Assembly (NCBI GenBank): GCA_025454695.1
Contig: JALONX010000001.1
Location: 1 to 49,436 of the forward strand
DNA from: Chloroflexaceae bacterium
GTDB lineage: Bacteria > Chloroflexota > Chloroflexia > Chloroflexales > Chloroflexaceae
DNA: 49,436 bases
Direction: 5' to 3'
The notes below the pieces were generated by a model that worked only from the letters and a program-made list of their open reading frames with translations, had not been told where the DNA came from and did not search any database. This document shows positions 32,414-41,232 of this stretch, in pieces. A program made the translations under genes and the position numbers. The first letter of the stretch is position 1, and the number at the start of each line of letters is the position of its first letter.

Positions 32414-33931
32414 ATGGGTCAGACTATTGTTTTAATGGGTGTACCAATTGAAGACCTGACGATGGACGAGGCTATGGCCCGTTGTGAACAGTATATTCGT
32501 CATGGTCGAGCAGCGGGAAGCCCCCATTATGTGGCCACTGCCAACACCGATTTCGCCGTTATTTCACTCTACGACCCCGACTTGCGGCGGCTGTTGCTAG
32601 AGGCCGACATGACCACAGCTGATGGGATGCCGCTGGTGTGGGGCGCACGGCTGCTGGGCTTGCCAATCGAAGGCCGGGTTACCGGGTCGGACATGTTGCC
32701 AGCCCTGGCTGAACTAGCCGCTAAAAACGATTTCTCGGTCTTCTTTATGGGTGCGCGGCCTGGCGTTGCCACCCGTGCTGTTGAGGTGTTGCGGGCCAAA
32801 AACCCTGGCCTGAACGTCGCAGGGATCCTTTCGCCACCCAACGCCGCGCTGCTCGACATGGATCCAACTATTGTGGAAACGATACGGGCAGCTAAGCCTG
32901 ACCTGCTGGTGGTGGCCCTGGGCACGCCCAAGCAGGAAAAGTGGATCAAAATGCACCTGCACGAACTCGGTGTGCCGCTGTGCATCGGTGTGGGCGCTTC
33001 CTTTGACTTCCTGGCGGGCACGGCCAAACGCGCGCCGGTGTGGATGCAAAAGGCTGGCCTCGAATGGTTCTTCCGCCTGGTGAACGAGCCACGGCGGCTC
33101 TGGCGGCGTTATGTCCTCGACATGTTCTATTTTAGTGTCTTCTTTGCGCGCCAGTGGTGGGAAATGCGCCGCAAAGGGCCAAACCAGCCCTTGCCACCCC
33201 TCGACATGGGCACAATGGACGACGCCACCATTCTGACTATTCAGGGGCGTATGGATGTACAAAACCAGCAGGCCTTTATTGACAAGGCACAGCAGGCACT
33301 GGACAAACACCCCTACCTGATTGTGGACATGAGCGGGGCAACGTTCCTGGATAGCTCGGCCCTGGGGACACTGGTGAACCTGACGAACCGGGCGCGAAAA
33401 GCTGGTGGTCAACTCTGGCTCACTGGCGTGCCAGCACCCATCTACAATCTGTTTACCATGCTGCGGCTGGAAAACTTCTTTGAACTACGGCCTGATGTGG
33501 CCAGTGCGATCGTTGAACGGCATAGCCTGCCTGAGTCGCTCGTGGCCCAGGAACGAACGGCTTCCCACTGGGGCGTTTTTTCCATGCCCCGCATTGTAGA
33601 TGCCACCAACGCCCCGGCCTTGTATGAGCGCTGCTCCCAGCTCATGGCAACAAATCCGCGCGTGATCCTCGACTTTAGCGAGACCGTTTTTCTTGCCAGC
33701 GCGGGCCTGGCCATCCTGGTTAAGCTGCATCGTTATGGTCAGGAACACAATGGCATGGTGCGCCTGGCCAACTGCACCCGTGATGTGGCCCGCAGTATCC
33801 AACTAGTTAAGCTCGACACACTGTTCACCCTCTACACTGATGTGGAAGCCGCAGCCCAGGCCCAACTCCCGCCATCGGTGGCGGTGCCAGCCAGTCATAT
33901 ATCGCTGCCGGTAGCGCCGAACAGATCATAA
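32414..33931 (+). CDS. WecG/TagA-family glycosyltransferase (GT26) fused to two STAS domains
   Basis: Residues 1-250 are a GT26 enzyme: TADGMPLVWGARLLG (68-82), ALGTPKQEKWI (168-178) and FDFLAGTAKRAP (197-208), followed by the membrane-associating tail with WWEMRRKG. GT26 enzymes transfer N-acetylmannosamine-type sugars to a lipid-linked primer. Residues 266-372 form one STAS domain with FLDSSALGTLV, where Ser314 matches the phosphoserine of SpoIIAA and RsbV. Residues 383-487 form a second, with FLASAGLAILV, where the serine (429) remains but the preceding aspartate has become Ala428. Fusing an EPS glycosyltransferase to anti-sigma-antagonist domains is unusual. A STAS, a PP2C phosphatase and an RsbW-like kinase follow three genes later, so I infer phosphorylation control of the enzyme. 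Confidence 0.88.
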   Translation: MGQTIVLMGVPIEDLTMDEAMARCEQYIRHGRAAGSPHYVATANTDFAVISLYDPDLRRLLLEADMTTADGMPLVWGARLLGLPIEGRVTGSDMLPALAELAAKNDFSVFFMGARPGVATRAVEVLRAKNPGLNVAGILSPPNAALLDMDPTIVETIRAAKPDLLVVALGTPKQEKWIKMHLHELGVPLCIGVGASFDFLAGTAKRAPVWMQKAGLEWFFRLVNEPRRLWRRYVLDMFYFSVFFARQWWEMRRKGPNQPLPPLDMGTMDDATILTIQGRMDVQNQQAFIDKAQQALDKHPYLIVDMSGATFLDSSALGTLVNLTNRARKAGGQLWLTGVPAPIYNLFTMLRLENFFELRPDVASAIVERHSLPESLVAQERTASHWGVFSMPRIVDATNAPALYERCSQLMATNPRVILDFSETVFLASAGLAILVKLHRYGQEHNGMVRLANCTRDVARSIQLVKLDTLFTLYTDVEAAAQAQLPPSVAVPASHISLPVAPNRS

Positions 33932-34008
33932 TCCTCACGTGCAGCGTTGGTACGCTGCATCAACATCGCTGTTCCGACGTTGTGCTTTCAATCTTGCGGT
34001 GATCGTGT

Positions 34009-35739
34009 ATGCATATTTTTCTACTTGCGACAAATGAACATTCTGCACTTTATCCGTTAACTGATACCTTGCCTGCACCACTGCTACCAATTGCCAACCG
34101 TCCTGTCTTGGAACGTACCATCGAAGTTCTGGTGCGGGCTGGCTACAAGGATATGCTGGTCAGTTTGTATCAACAGGGTGGACAAATTGCGGCCTACTTT
34201 GGCAGCGGTAGCCGCTGGGGGGCGCAGATTCAGTATGTCACTCAGCAGGAGGCCTGGGGATCGGCAGGTAGCCTGAAATGGGCCAGTAACCTCTTGAAAG
34301 AGACCGTGCTCGTGCTCCCCGGCCACGCCGTGTTTGATCTCGATATTGAAGCCGCCCTGGCGTTTCACCACCAACATGGCGGCCCTGCCACTGCGATTGT
34401 GCAGTCGAGCAGCTACCGAGGAACGACCCTGATGCAGGCCGATGCGCAGGGGAGGCTCGCGGCCATAGGGCAGGGGTTGCCCAATACAACCCTGGCACCA
34501 ACAGGAGCCTACATTTTTGAGCCGGACGTGCTCCAGTATATTGCGCCCGATAGGGCAGCTAGCTGTGAAGATGATCTGCTACCGGCCCTGTTACGGGCCG
34601 GTGTTGCTGTGTTCTGCCATCAGATGACAGGTTACTGGAACCCGCTGGATAGCGTGCGGGCCTATTATGATGCCCAGCAAGTCTATCTCTATAGTGCCTA
34701 CCGGCAGGCCCACGGCCACCTGAAGGGCAACGACGGGCCACCGCAGCAGGTGCGCTACCCCACCATGAAGGGGCGGCAAATGGCCCCAGGCATATGGGTT
34801 AGCCCAAACACCATCATTCACCCGGCAGCCCAGCTAGCTGCACCGCTATGTGTTGATGAACACTGTTGGATTGACCACGATGTGGAGCTAGGGCCTGGTA
34901 CTGTGATCGGGGCAGGCTCAATTGTTGACTACGGCGCGACACTCTACCATAGCACAGTGTTAGAGCACACCTATGTGGGCCAACTGGTGAACCTGGAGCA
35001 CCGCATTGTGCAGGCAAATACCCTGATTGACCCGACCTCTGGCGATGTTAGCCCGGTGGTTGACCCTTTTTTGCTGGCAGCTGCAATGCCCACCACAACA
35101 GTGGCGAACACGTTCTGGCGCATGATTACCCGTGTTATCGCGCTCGGTACGCTGGTGATGGTAATGCCTTTGCTGTTGTTCCTGACGCTTCTGGCCTTTA
35201 TCAGCACGGGTCGGTTTGTGGAGCGTCAGCGCCGGGTGGGCCAGCGCCATGCGAGTCCCACTGGCTCGCCAGCGTCACAGCAATTCACTGTCTACGCATT
35301 GCCCACCCGGCGTGCGAGTGGCAACCCGACACGCATTGGCGCGTGGATGGAATGCTACGATTTTCAGCGATTGCCCGAATTGATCAACGTCGTGCGGGGC
35401 GACATGGCCCTCGTTGGCGTAAAACCGCTATCGCCTGATGAAGCAAGCCAACTCACCGAAGCTTGGCATCAGCGGCGCTACGATTATGCACCAGGTTTCA
35501 CTGGTCTCTGGTACACTCGTGTGGTAGATACTGATCTCGATAGTACCCTTGTGAATGATGTGTATTATGTTGCTACCCGCAACTGGCGGAGCGATCTGCA
35601 CATCCTGGTTCAAACACCATCAGCCTGGATAAACCGATATACCCACCGTGCTGCGCCGCACCGTACCCCCGTGTCTCAGGACTACGGCAGGTCGTCTGAC
35701 GCATTAAGCAGCACCCGCCAGGAAGAACCCGCTGCTTAA
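34009..35739 (+). CDS. Chimeric protein: degenerate nucleotidyltransferase, left-handed beta-helix and degenerate phosphoglycosyl transferase
   Basis: The 576-residue protein has three parts. Residues 1-230 look like a sugar-1-phosphate nucleotidyltransferase (LYPLTDTLPAPLLPIANRP, EAWGSAGSLKWA), but the GxGTRL loop reads TNEHSAL, the PK lysine is alanine (PAPLL), and the metal site NGD reads PGH. Residues 262-330 are left-handed beta-helix hexapeptides (GTVIGAGSIVDYGA). After a helix (370-398) comes a bacterial sugar transferase-like domain with LPELINVVRGDMALVGVKPL, where the catalytic DE of DELPQ is replaced by QR (453-454) and the KFRSM block is absent. Both enzyme parts therefore look inactive. 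It may act as a membrane scaffold or sensor that binds a nucleotide sugar or the lipid substrate. The frame is intact, so simple decay is unlikely. Confidence 0.8.
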   Translation: MHIFLLATNEHSALYPLTDTLPAPLLPIANRPVLERTIEVLVRAGYKDMLVSLYQQGGQIAAYFGSGSRWGAQIQYVTQQEAWGSAGSLKWASNLLKETVLVLPGHAVFDLDIEAALAFHHQHGGPATAIVQSSSYRGTTLMQADAQGRLAAIGQGLPNTTLAPTGAYIFEPDVLQYIAPDRAASCEDDLLPALLRAGVAVFCHQMTGYWNPLDSVRAYYDAQQVYLYSAYRQAHGHLKGNDGPPQQVRYPTMKGRQMAPGIWVSPNTIIHPAAQLAAPLCVDEHCWIDHDVELGPGTVIGAGSIVDYGATLYHSTVLEHTYVGQLVNLEHRIVQANTLIDPTSGDVSPVVDPFLLAAAMPTTTVANTFWRMITRVIALGTLVMVMPLLLFLTLLAFISTGRFVERQRRVGQRHASPTGSPASQQFTVYALPTRRASGNPTRIGAWMECYDFQRLPELINVVRGDMALVGVKPLSPDEASQLTEAWHQRRYDYAPGFTGLWYTRVVDTDLDSTLVNDVYYVATRNWRSDLHILVQTPSAWINRYTHRAAPHRTPVSQDYGRSSDALSSTRQEEPAA

Positions 35740-35753
35740 AGGAGAAGGATGCG

Positions 35754-36092
35754 ATGAATTTTGAGACTCGCTTTAGCAATAATATTGCTATTCTTGCCCT
35801 GGCCGGGCGTTTTGATACCAACACGGCCCCACCCGTCGCTGCGTGGCTAGAAAAGGCTACCACAACCCCACCGGCGCAAGTTGTGGTGAACCTGGCCCAA
35901 ACTACTTTTGTCGATTCAACGGCGCTGGCCACGCTAGTGCAAGCCCTCAAGCGTAGTCGCCAGGGCCAGGGCGATGTGCATTTGTGTGGCTTACAACGCT
36001 CGGTGTACATGATTTTTGAACTCACCCGCCTCGACAAAGCCTTCAACATTTTTGTGGATGAAGATCATGCGATAGCGGCCTTTACCGAGTAG
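35754..36092 (+). CDS. STAS-domain anti-sigma-factor-antagonist-like protein (RsbV/SpoIIAA type)
   Basis: This 112-residue single STAS domain begins MNFETRFSNNIAILALAGRF and carries TTFVDSTALATLV, with Ser55 at the position phosphorylated in RsbV and SpoIIAA. Such proteins switch partners: unphosphorylated, they bind an RsbW-type kinase, and the kinase phosphorylates them to end the interaction. It lies 14 bases after the chimeric gene with AAAGGAGAAGG in the junction, and directly before the PP2C phosphatase and kinase. It probably competes with, or works beside, the STAS domains fused to the GT26 enzyme. Confidence 0.88.
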   Translation: MNFETRFSNNIAILALAGRFDTNTAPPVAAWLEKATTTPPAQVVVNLAQTTFVDSTALATLVQALKRSRQGQGDVHLCGLQRSVYMIFELTRLDKAFNIFVDEDHAIAAFTE

Positions 36093-36185
36093 CGTTATGA
36101 AAAACCATTTCAGCAATGGTGCTGGTCGCCCATATACTCACCCCAAAGGAGCTGGTGTGCAGTTCCGTACACATGGTAAGGTTTT

Positions 36186-37802
36186 GTGGTTACTTTTAAG
36201 CGTGTCTTTCAAAAACGATCATTGCACGCTGATGCAAACCGGTTGGCACCCCTCGTTGTTAGTACTCCGGTAAATCGTCATACTATGCTTGTTGCACTCC
36301 TGAGTTCTCAATATGCCCGCTTTACCACGTTGGCACAGGCATGGCTGAGTAGTGGTGCCACCAGCTTTGGCGTCTATCAGCAGGGCCGCCCGCTGGCCTA
36401 CTGGCCCATTGGGCAAAAGTTGGCCCAGCCGAGTCTGACGGTGCCCATTCAAGTGGGAAGTGAGGTGGTTGGCGACGTGCGCGTGTCGGGCGTGCATGGC
36501 CAGCAGCACGAAGCTCGCCTGCGGGCCGATGCCGACATGATCGCGTACATGGTGGCACTTGAGAATGAGCTGCAAGGCATGACTGCAGAACTGGTGACCA
36601 GCCAGGATCAGCAATTGTCGCTCTACCGGCTGATGCAGACAATGCGCAGCCATGTAACTATTGAAGAAACCCTGCAAGCGCTGGTACACGAAGCGCTGCG
36701 CATGGTCAAAATTCAGAGCTGTTTTGCGTTGTTTGTTGCGCCCGACCGTGACCCGCTGTTTGTGCAACACCCAACGACAACCATCAATGAAGAGCTGGCC
36801 TGGCGCTGCTACTGGCATGCCCAGACCATGGAGCGAGAACTCCTGCTGCCGAACCCTGATGATACAGCGTGGGCTTCGCTCCCGGTGGAAAGCTTGCTTT
36901 TTGTGCCCATTCACGTTCGTGGCACCATGATGGCCGGGTTGGGCCTGGTGAACCGTCAGGGTGGCGAGTTTTTTGCTGTAGACCTGAAGCTGGCCCGTGC
37001 GATTGCTGACCAGGTAAGCGCCCAGATTGAGAAGGTGCTGCTCTATCAGGAAAGCTACGACCAGGCTAAGCTACGGACGGAAATGGAATTAGCCCGTCGG
37101 GTACAGCTGGATCTGCTGCCGCGCCATGTGCCCCAGGTGCCCGGTTTAGATATTTATGCCCATTCACGGCCTGCCTACCAGGTGGGCGGCGACTTTTTTG
37201 ACTTTATCAGCGAACAGGGCCGCCCGTTCATCTTTTCGGTGGGCGATGTGACCGGCAAGGGCCTTTCGGCGGCGCTGCTGATGACCATGACCCGCAGCGC
37301 ACTGCACAGCAAGGCGCTGTTTATCCCTGACCCTAACCCTGAAATTGTGATGCGCCAGTCACACGAAGATTTGTATCACGATTTCACCCAGGTGGGAGTG
37401 TTTGCGACGGCTTTTGTTGGCCAGTATGAACGGGCCACTCAGCGCCTGATTTACGCCAACGCCGGTCATTCGCCGGTGATCTATCGCCCACGTGATGGCG
37501 CACCCCTGCTGCTGCGAGCCGACAGCACCGCGATTGGGGTATTTGCGGTAAGTCACAGCAAAAACCAGACGATCCAGATGCGCCAGGGAGATTTGTTGAT
37601 TGTTGCAACGGATGGTTTCAGTGATGCTCGCAACCACTCCGACGAAACATTTGACCACGAACGCCTCCTGTATATGGCTGACCGTCTGGTGCAAAAGTCG
37701 GCTCAGGAGATTGGCCAGGCCCTTTTTGATGCCGTGGATCGGTTTAGTAGCGGTCGTCCCCAGGACGACGACCAGACTCTGGTCGTAATCAAGGGAATGT
37801 AG
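36186..37802 (+). CDS. GAF-domain PP2C-type serine phosphatase (RsbU/SpoIIE family)
   Basis: The 538-residue protein has a non-conserved N-terminal region (1-130), a coiled segment and GAF domain (about 145-285), a linker helix (ELARRVQLDLLPRHVPQ), and a SpoIIE-type phosphatase domain to the end. Phosphatase metal sites are visible in YQVGGDFFDF (D336), SVGDVTGKGLSAALL (D354), YANAGHSPVIY and IVATDGFSDARNH. It should dephosphorylate STAS phosphoserines in response to whatever its GAF domain senses. The start is a GTG at 36186 with TAAGG close upstream; a later ATG (MLVALLSS) is possible. It lies 93 bases after the STAS gene and four bases before the kinase gene. Confidence 0.9.
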   Translation: MVTFKRVFQKRSLHADANRLAPLVVSTPVNRHTMLVALLSSQYARFTTLAQAWLSSGATSFGVYQQGRPLAYWPIGQKLAQPSLTVPIQVGSEVVGDVRVSGVHGQQHEARLRADADMIAYMVALENELQGMTAELVTSQDQQLSLYRLMQTMRSHVTIEETLQALVHEALRMVKIQSCFALFVAPDRDPLFVQHPTTTINEELAWRCYWHAQTMERELLLPNPDDTAWASLPVESLLFVPIHVRGTMMAGLGLVNRQGGEFFAVDLKLARAIADQVSAQIEKVLLYQESYDQAKLRTEMELARRVQLDLLPRHVPQVPGLDIYAHSRPAYQVGGDFFDFISEQGRPFIFSVGDVTGKGLSAALLMTMTRSALHSKALFIPDPNPEIVMRQSHEDLYHDFTQVGVFATAFVGQYERATQRLIYANAGHSPVIYRPRDGAPLLLRADSTAIGVFAVSHSKNQTIQMRQGDLLIVATDGFSDARNHSDETFDHERLLYMADRLVQKSAQEIGQALFDAVDRFSSGRPQDDDQTLVVIKGM

Positions 37803-37806
37803 CAGC

Positions 37807-38235
37807 GTGAAAGCACGAGAACCAGAAATGATACAACTCAATCTACCAGCGTCATTCACTTACCTTCACATTCTAAGTGATTGTATCACTACGATGCTTT
37901 CGCATGTTGATACGGTCAACGACCGCGACCTAGTGGTGTACAACGTACAACTTGCCGCTCACGAAGTGTGTACCAATATCGTCAACCATGCCTATGAAGA
38001 AATTGAACAGGGGCGCATTGACATCAAGCTAGTGCTGCATTTCCAGCCTGCGCAACTGGTGATTGAATTTCAGGACACCGGGCGACCATTCGACGTTACC
38101 ACGGTGCCCGAACCAAACCTGGAAGAACCGCAGGTGCATGGGTATGGGATGTTTCTGATTAAAAATTTGATGGACAGCGTGACCTACACACCGCAATCTG
38201 ACGGCAATCGGTGGCAATTGATCAAACATTTGTAG
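37807..38235 (+). CDS. RsbW/SpoIIAB-like serine kinase (GHKL ATPase)
   Basis: This 142-residue GHKL ATPase has an N-box, LAAHEVCTNIVNHAYEE (E53, N57), a G1 box, FQDTGRPFD, and a G2 box, VHGYGMFLIKNLMD. Proteins of this kind phosphorylate STAS antagonists and, in the free state, hold a sigma factor or another target. No sigma-factor gene is present in the window, so its target may be the STAS-fused glycosyltransferase, by inference. The coordinates use the GTG at 37807, which has AAGGGA upstream; an ATG at 37828 (MIQLNLPASF) is an almost equally good start. It lies four bases after the phosphatase stop. Confidence 0.88.
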   Translation: MKAREPEMIQLNLPASFTYLHILSDCITTMLSHVDTVNDRDLVVYNVQLAAHEVCTNIVNHAYEEIEQGRIDIKLVLHFQPAQLVIEFQDTGRPFDVTTVPEPNLEEPQVHGYGMFLIKNLMDSVTYTPQSDGNRWQLIKHL

Positions 38236-38249
38236 GAAAGGACAGTCCC

Positions 38250-38669
38250 ATGGCGACCATTCTCGTGGTCGATGATTACCTACCCAGCCACCGTCTGTTT
38301 TCGTATATTTTGCAGCAGCACGGCCACAGCGTCATCACTGCTCTTGATGGGTTTCAGGCGTTGGAACGACTAGGTGAGTACGCAATTGATCTGGTGCTGA
38401 CCGACCTTGCCATGCCAAAGATGGACGGCGTGAGTCTGTTGCAGCAGATTCGGGCCGATGAGCGCTACACCAGTCTGCCCGTGGTGATGGTAACTGCAAG
38501 CGGGCAGGAGCGTGACAATCTACGGGCCTGTTCAGCAGGGGTTTCATCGTTTCTCACCAAGCCAGTCGACTCTGAAGAGCTACTGCAAACAGTTCAACAG
38601 TTACTTCCTGATGGCAGTCGCGAACGTGTGTGGCTACCGGCCTTCCCACCGCGCCCTTCGAGCGCGTGA
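38250..38669 (+). CDS. Single-domain response regulator (CheY-like receiver)
   Basis: The 139-residue receiver starts MATILVVDDYLPSHRLFSYI. It has the acidic pair D8/D9, phosphoacceptor D52 in LVLTDLAMPKMDG, T82 in VMVTASGQ, and K104 in FLTKPVD. It has no output domain, so it acts through protein contacts. ATG 38250 follows AAAGGA. It is the last gene of the operon, 14 bases after the kinase gene. A histidine kinase is not encoded nearby. It probably feeds a second signal into the partner switch or the EPS machinery. Confidence 0.9.
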   Translation: MATILVVDDYLPSHRLFSYILQQHGHSVITALDGFQALERLGEYAIDLVLTDLAMPKMDGVSLLQQIRADERYTSLPVVMVTASGQERDNLRACSAGVSSFLTKPVDSEELLQTVQQLLPDGSRERVWLPAFPPRPSSA

Positions 38670-38690
38670 GTCGCACCGTGCATACGAACT

Positions 38691-38742
38691 GCTTCAACAA
38701 AAAACCGTCTCTGGCTGCATACCAGGGACGGTTTGTGTTGAA
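38691..38742. terminator. Bidirectional terminator between the converging EPS operons
   Basis: A long hairpin lies between the receiver and lipoprotein genes. Its inner stem is AAACCGTC.CTGG (38702-38714) against CCAG.GACGGTTT (38722-38734), and an outer GCTTCAACA/TGTTGAAGC pairing extends it. A-rich and T-rich flanks fit use in both directions. Confidence 0.8.
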
Positions 38743-38759
38743 GCACCACACGGCGCGGT

Positions 38760-39587
38760 TTAGCGTTCTACCAGAAGATGCACCGCGTCAATAAAGAATG
38801 GAGCGCGAAAGTCTGGCTCGTTCATAATCACAATGCCGGTGATATACTTGTAGTCCACCCGGTCGTAGTCATCAAGCCAGAGATCCAATTCGGCCCATAC
38901 GCCAGGCGGAATATCTCGTTTTAAGCCTAAGCCCCGCAGGCCAATTTCATCAAAGATGAGCGTATTGGGGGGAACCTCTTCCTTAAATTGCACCGAGGTA
39001 TCGCCTTCAACCCAGTAGGAATACGTATTGCTGCCCAAAATCTTGATTATTAAGCTATCTCGACTGAGGTACTCGGCACCGCCACTGATGCGGAAACGGA
39101 TGCCCAGTACCTGTTTGCGTTCATACAACCCTTGATGGCTGGGCTTCACTCCAAACAACACACCGCCAAAGGCAGCTTTGCCTCGCCCTTCAAACGTTAT
39201 ACGGTCGGCAAAACCCGCGTTTCTACTCGCGGGGTTAAATTGCATGTCCCAACTCTGGCTCACCGTCCAATCTGGATGAAAGGCACCATCGTACACTGGC
39301 ACCTCGCGGATGCGCTCGGCCAGGCGGTCGGGGCGGGTGTCGCGTGAGGCTAGCACAGACCCAGGGGGAAGCGGTGTTGGCACAGGAATGGGAGTGGGGG
39401 TGGGCGCGAACTGCACATTCACCGTTGGCACGGGCAGCACAGCCCCATCGCGAAAAAATGGCGCAATCGTGGGCGTAGCTTCGGGAATCAGCGCCTCGCG
39501 TGGCTCGTTCAGACCACACCCTACCAGCGCAACAACGCTAAGCAGCAGGGCAGCAGCAGTTTTGGGTAATCGTTGCACCATAGACAC
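38760..39587 (-). CDS. Lipoprotein with Pro/Thr linker and beta-sandwich-like C-terminus
   Basis: This 275-residue protein has a lipoprotein signal (AAALLLSVVALVGC, lipobox Cys at about residue 24). A Pro/Thr-rich tether follows (APTPTPIPVPTPLPPG), and then a domain of about 190 residues with GLYERKQVLGIRFRISGG and WAELDLWLDDYDRVDYKY that looks like a carbohydrate-binding beta-sandwich. It should sit on the outer face of the cytoplasmic membrane. A GTG at 39587 or the ATG two codons later is the start. It is the last gene of the minus-strand EPS operon, 15 bases after the polymerase-like gene, so it may help hold or release the polymer. I do not recognise a named family. Confidence 0.65.
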   Translation of the reverse strand: MSMVQRLPKTAAALLLSVVALVGCGLNEPREALIPEATPTIAPFFRDGAVLPVPTVNVQFAPTPTPIPVPTPLPPGSVLASRDTRPDRLAERIREVPVYDGAFHPDWTVSQSWDMQFNPASRNAGFADRITFEGRGKAAFGGVLFGVKPSHQGLYERKQVLGIRFRISGGAEYLSRDSLIIKILGSNTYSYWVEGDTSVQFKEEVPPNTLIFDEIGLRGLGLKRDIPPGVWAELDLWLDDYDRVDYKYITGIVIMNEPDFRAPFFIDAVHLLVER

Positions 39588-39602
39588 TAAACATAGCTGG
39601 TA

Positions 39603-41204
39603 TTATGCCAGGGGACGGAGGCCTTCTGGGGCTTTGCGCTGCCGTTGCCAGGGCCAGCGCTGCGGTGGCAGCGCCACCGGCGTATCTACGATGCGTGGCA
39701 GAATGGCAAGCAACGCCATGCAGGTGCCAAGGTAGATCATACTCTGCGGATCCCAGGACATATCTACATAGGCATAGACAAAATGCATAACGACGTAGCT
39801 CAACGCCATAAAGGCAATCGCTCCCATATCGCCTCGGGGCATTTGTAGCACGGTGCGAATGCCCTGTGCCAGCGACAACCCAATGAGAAAGATGACAGAA
39901 AGGAAGCCACCAAGCCCGGCTTTCATCCAGATCCAGACAATCGAATTGTGGGTGAAATACTCCCACCAGGCAAAAAAGCTAATATCAGCCATAGGCCGGA
40001 TGATCAGGAATTTTTGTCCAAACCCCACTCCCATCCACGGGGATGTCTGGATGGTGTAGAGAATATTGGCGTTTTCAAACATGCGGTAGACACTCGACGA
40101 CTCTTCTTCTGTTCCTACAGTAGGCGCGATAACCGAGCGCACCACACGGGCTGGCAACGTGATAAGCGAACCGCCCGAGCGTGCCCCACCACTATTCCAA
40201 AACACCGCTAGATAGATCGCAAACAGAATTGCCCCAGTTGGCACAATCAGCCAGAAGAGCCGCCGATTGGTGACATAGAGATACACAAGGAAGAGAATGG
40301 TTGCCACACCCAGGGCTACATAGCCCGCGCGGCGCTGGTTGGCAACATAGGCGATCAGCATAAATGGCAGCAACGCGACAATATATGAGAGCTTTTTGTA
40401 GGAACCGCCGAAGTACCACAGGGCAAACGCCAGCACAAAGATCGAATTCAACTGGATCGAAAAGGCATGTTCGGCAATACGTAGCACAGAGGTGATGCGA
40501 AACTGGAGTTCGGTTGCGACAAACCAGGCTCCTACCAGTGAGTTGATGCTCAGCGCAATGATCGCACACCACACCAGGATGTTGATATGTTCGCGCTTCT
40601 CAATCAGGTTCGTCACCAGAATAATCATCAAGGGCAGATAGTAGATCGAGCGCACTTCCCACAGTGCAATCACCAGATCGCCGCCCCGTGACATGCCAAA
40701 CACAAAACCGATGGTTGCAAAGATAATAAACACAATCGCTGGTAGAACCAACACATTGGCGTGTAGTGGCACATGCCGCCGCATAATGCCCCGCCCGAGC
40801 CACGACACCAGTGTGACAACCAGGGTTATCTCCAGCGGGTTGAAGATCAACGCCCCGTGGACATAAAAGAGCGACTCAATGCTCGATAGGTTTTTAACAA
40901 AGGGATACCACGGCATCAACAGTGCGTCGCCCGCCAGCGAAAATGCCAATGCCATGTAGACACCATAACGGGGCTGGTAGATCATTGCTGCGACACAGGC
41001 AAGGAAGATCGTCCAACCAATCGCATTTGGCGCAGGTGTACCCCGCAATAGCAGCAGCGCCACCGCACACGACAACGCAATCCATCCTACAAACCAGTAA
41101 AGCAGGCTGGTGCGGTTGTAGCGTGCCTGGGCACTCGCCGTGAGAATCCGGTTCACCGCTGGCAGGGTTTGCGCAATGGTGTCACGGGGAGGTCGAGCAA
41201 TCAT
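39603..41204 (-). CDS. Wzy/O-antigen-ligase-like membrane protein
   Basis: The 533-residue product has about twelve membrane helices and a large extracytoplasmic loop between late helices (around residues 370-440). The loop contains SSVYRMFENANILYTIQTSP and then WMGVGFGQKFLIIRP and EYFTHNSIVWIWMKAGLGGF. The pattern GVGFG...HN....W...G is the Wzy_C / O-antigen ligase signature. Such proteins polymerise or ligate lipid-linked repeat units outside the membrane. I chose ATG 41204 (MIARPPRDTIAQ) with AGGAG upstream rather than a start 21 codons earlier. It lies 28 bases after the small membrane-protein gene. Polymerase is favoured over ligase because Wzx and Wzz-like genes are in the same operon. 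Confidence 0.85.
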   Translation of the reverse strand: MIARPPRDTIAQTLPAVNRILTASAQARYNRTSLLYWFVGWIALSCAVALLLLRGTPAPNAIGWTIFLACVAAMIYQPRYGVYMALAFSLAGDALLMPWYPFVKNLSSIESLFYVHGALIFNPLEITLVVTLVSWLGRGIMRRHVPLHANVLVLPAIVFIIFATIGFVFGMSRGGDLVIALWEVRSIYYLPLMIILVTNLIEKREHINILVWCAIIALSINSLVGAWFVATELQFRITSVLRIAEHAFSIQLNSIFVLAFALWYFGGSYKKLSYIVALLPFMLIAYVANQRRAGYVALGVATILFLVYLYVTNRRLFWLIVPTGAILFAIYLAVFWNSGGARSGGSLITLPARVVRSVIAPTVGTEEESSSVYRMFENANILYTIQTSPWMGVGFGQKFLIIRPMADISFFAWWEYFTHNSIVWIWMKAGLGGFLSVIFLIGLSLAQGIRTVLQMPRGDMGAIAFMALSYVVMHFVYAYVDMSWDPQSMIYLGTCMALLAILPRIVDTPVALPPQRWPWQRQRKAPEGLRPLA

Positions 41205-41232
41205 GCGAACTCCTGAAGTAGTAACCCTAGAC

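Noticed and set aside
34009-35739. Possibility that the chimeric gene is a frameshift fusion of two genes or a decaying pseudogene
   Set aside because: The frame is continuous, the domain junctions contain plausible linker and membrane segments, and codon use matches its neighbours, so I treat it as one gene that has lost catalysis.
36186-38669. A sigma-B-type general stress operon
   Set aside because: Phosphatase, kinase and STAS genes are present, but no sigma factor is encoded in the window. All neighbours are EPS genes and one is itself a STAS fusion.
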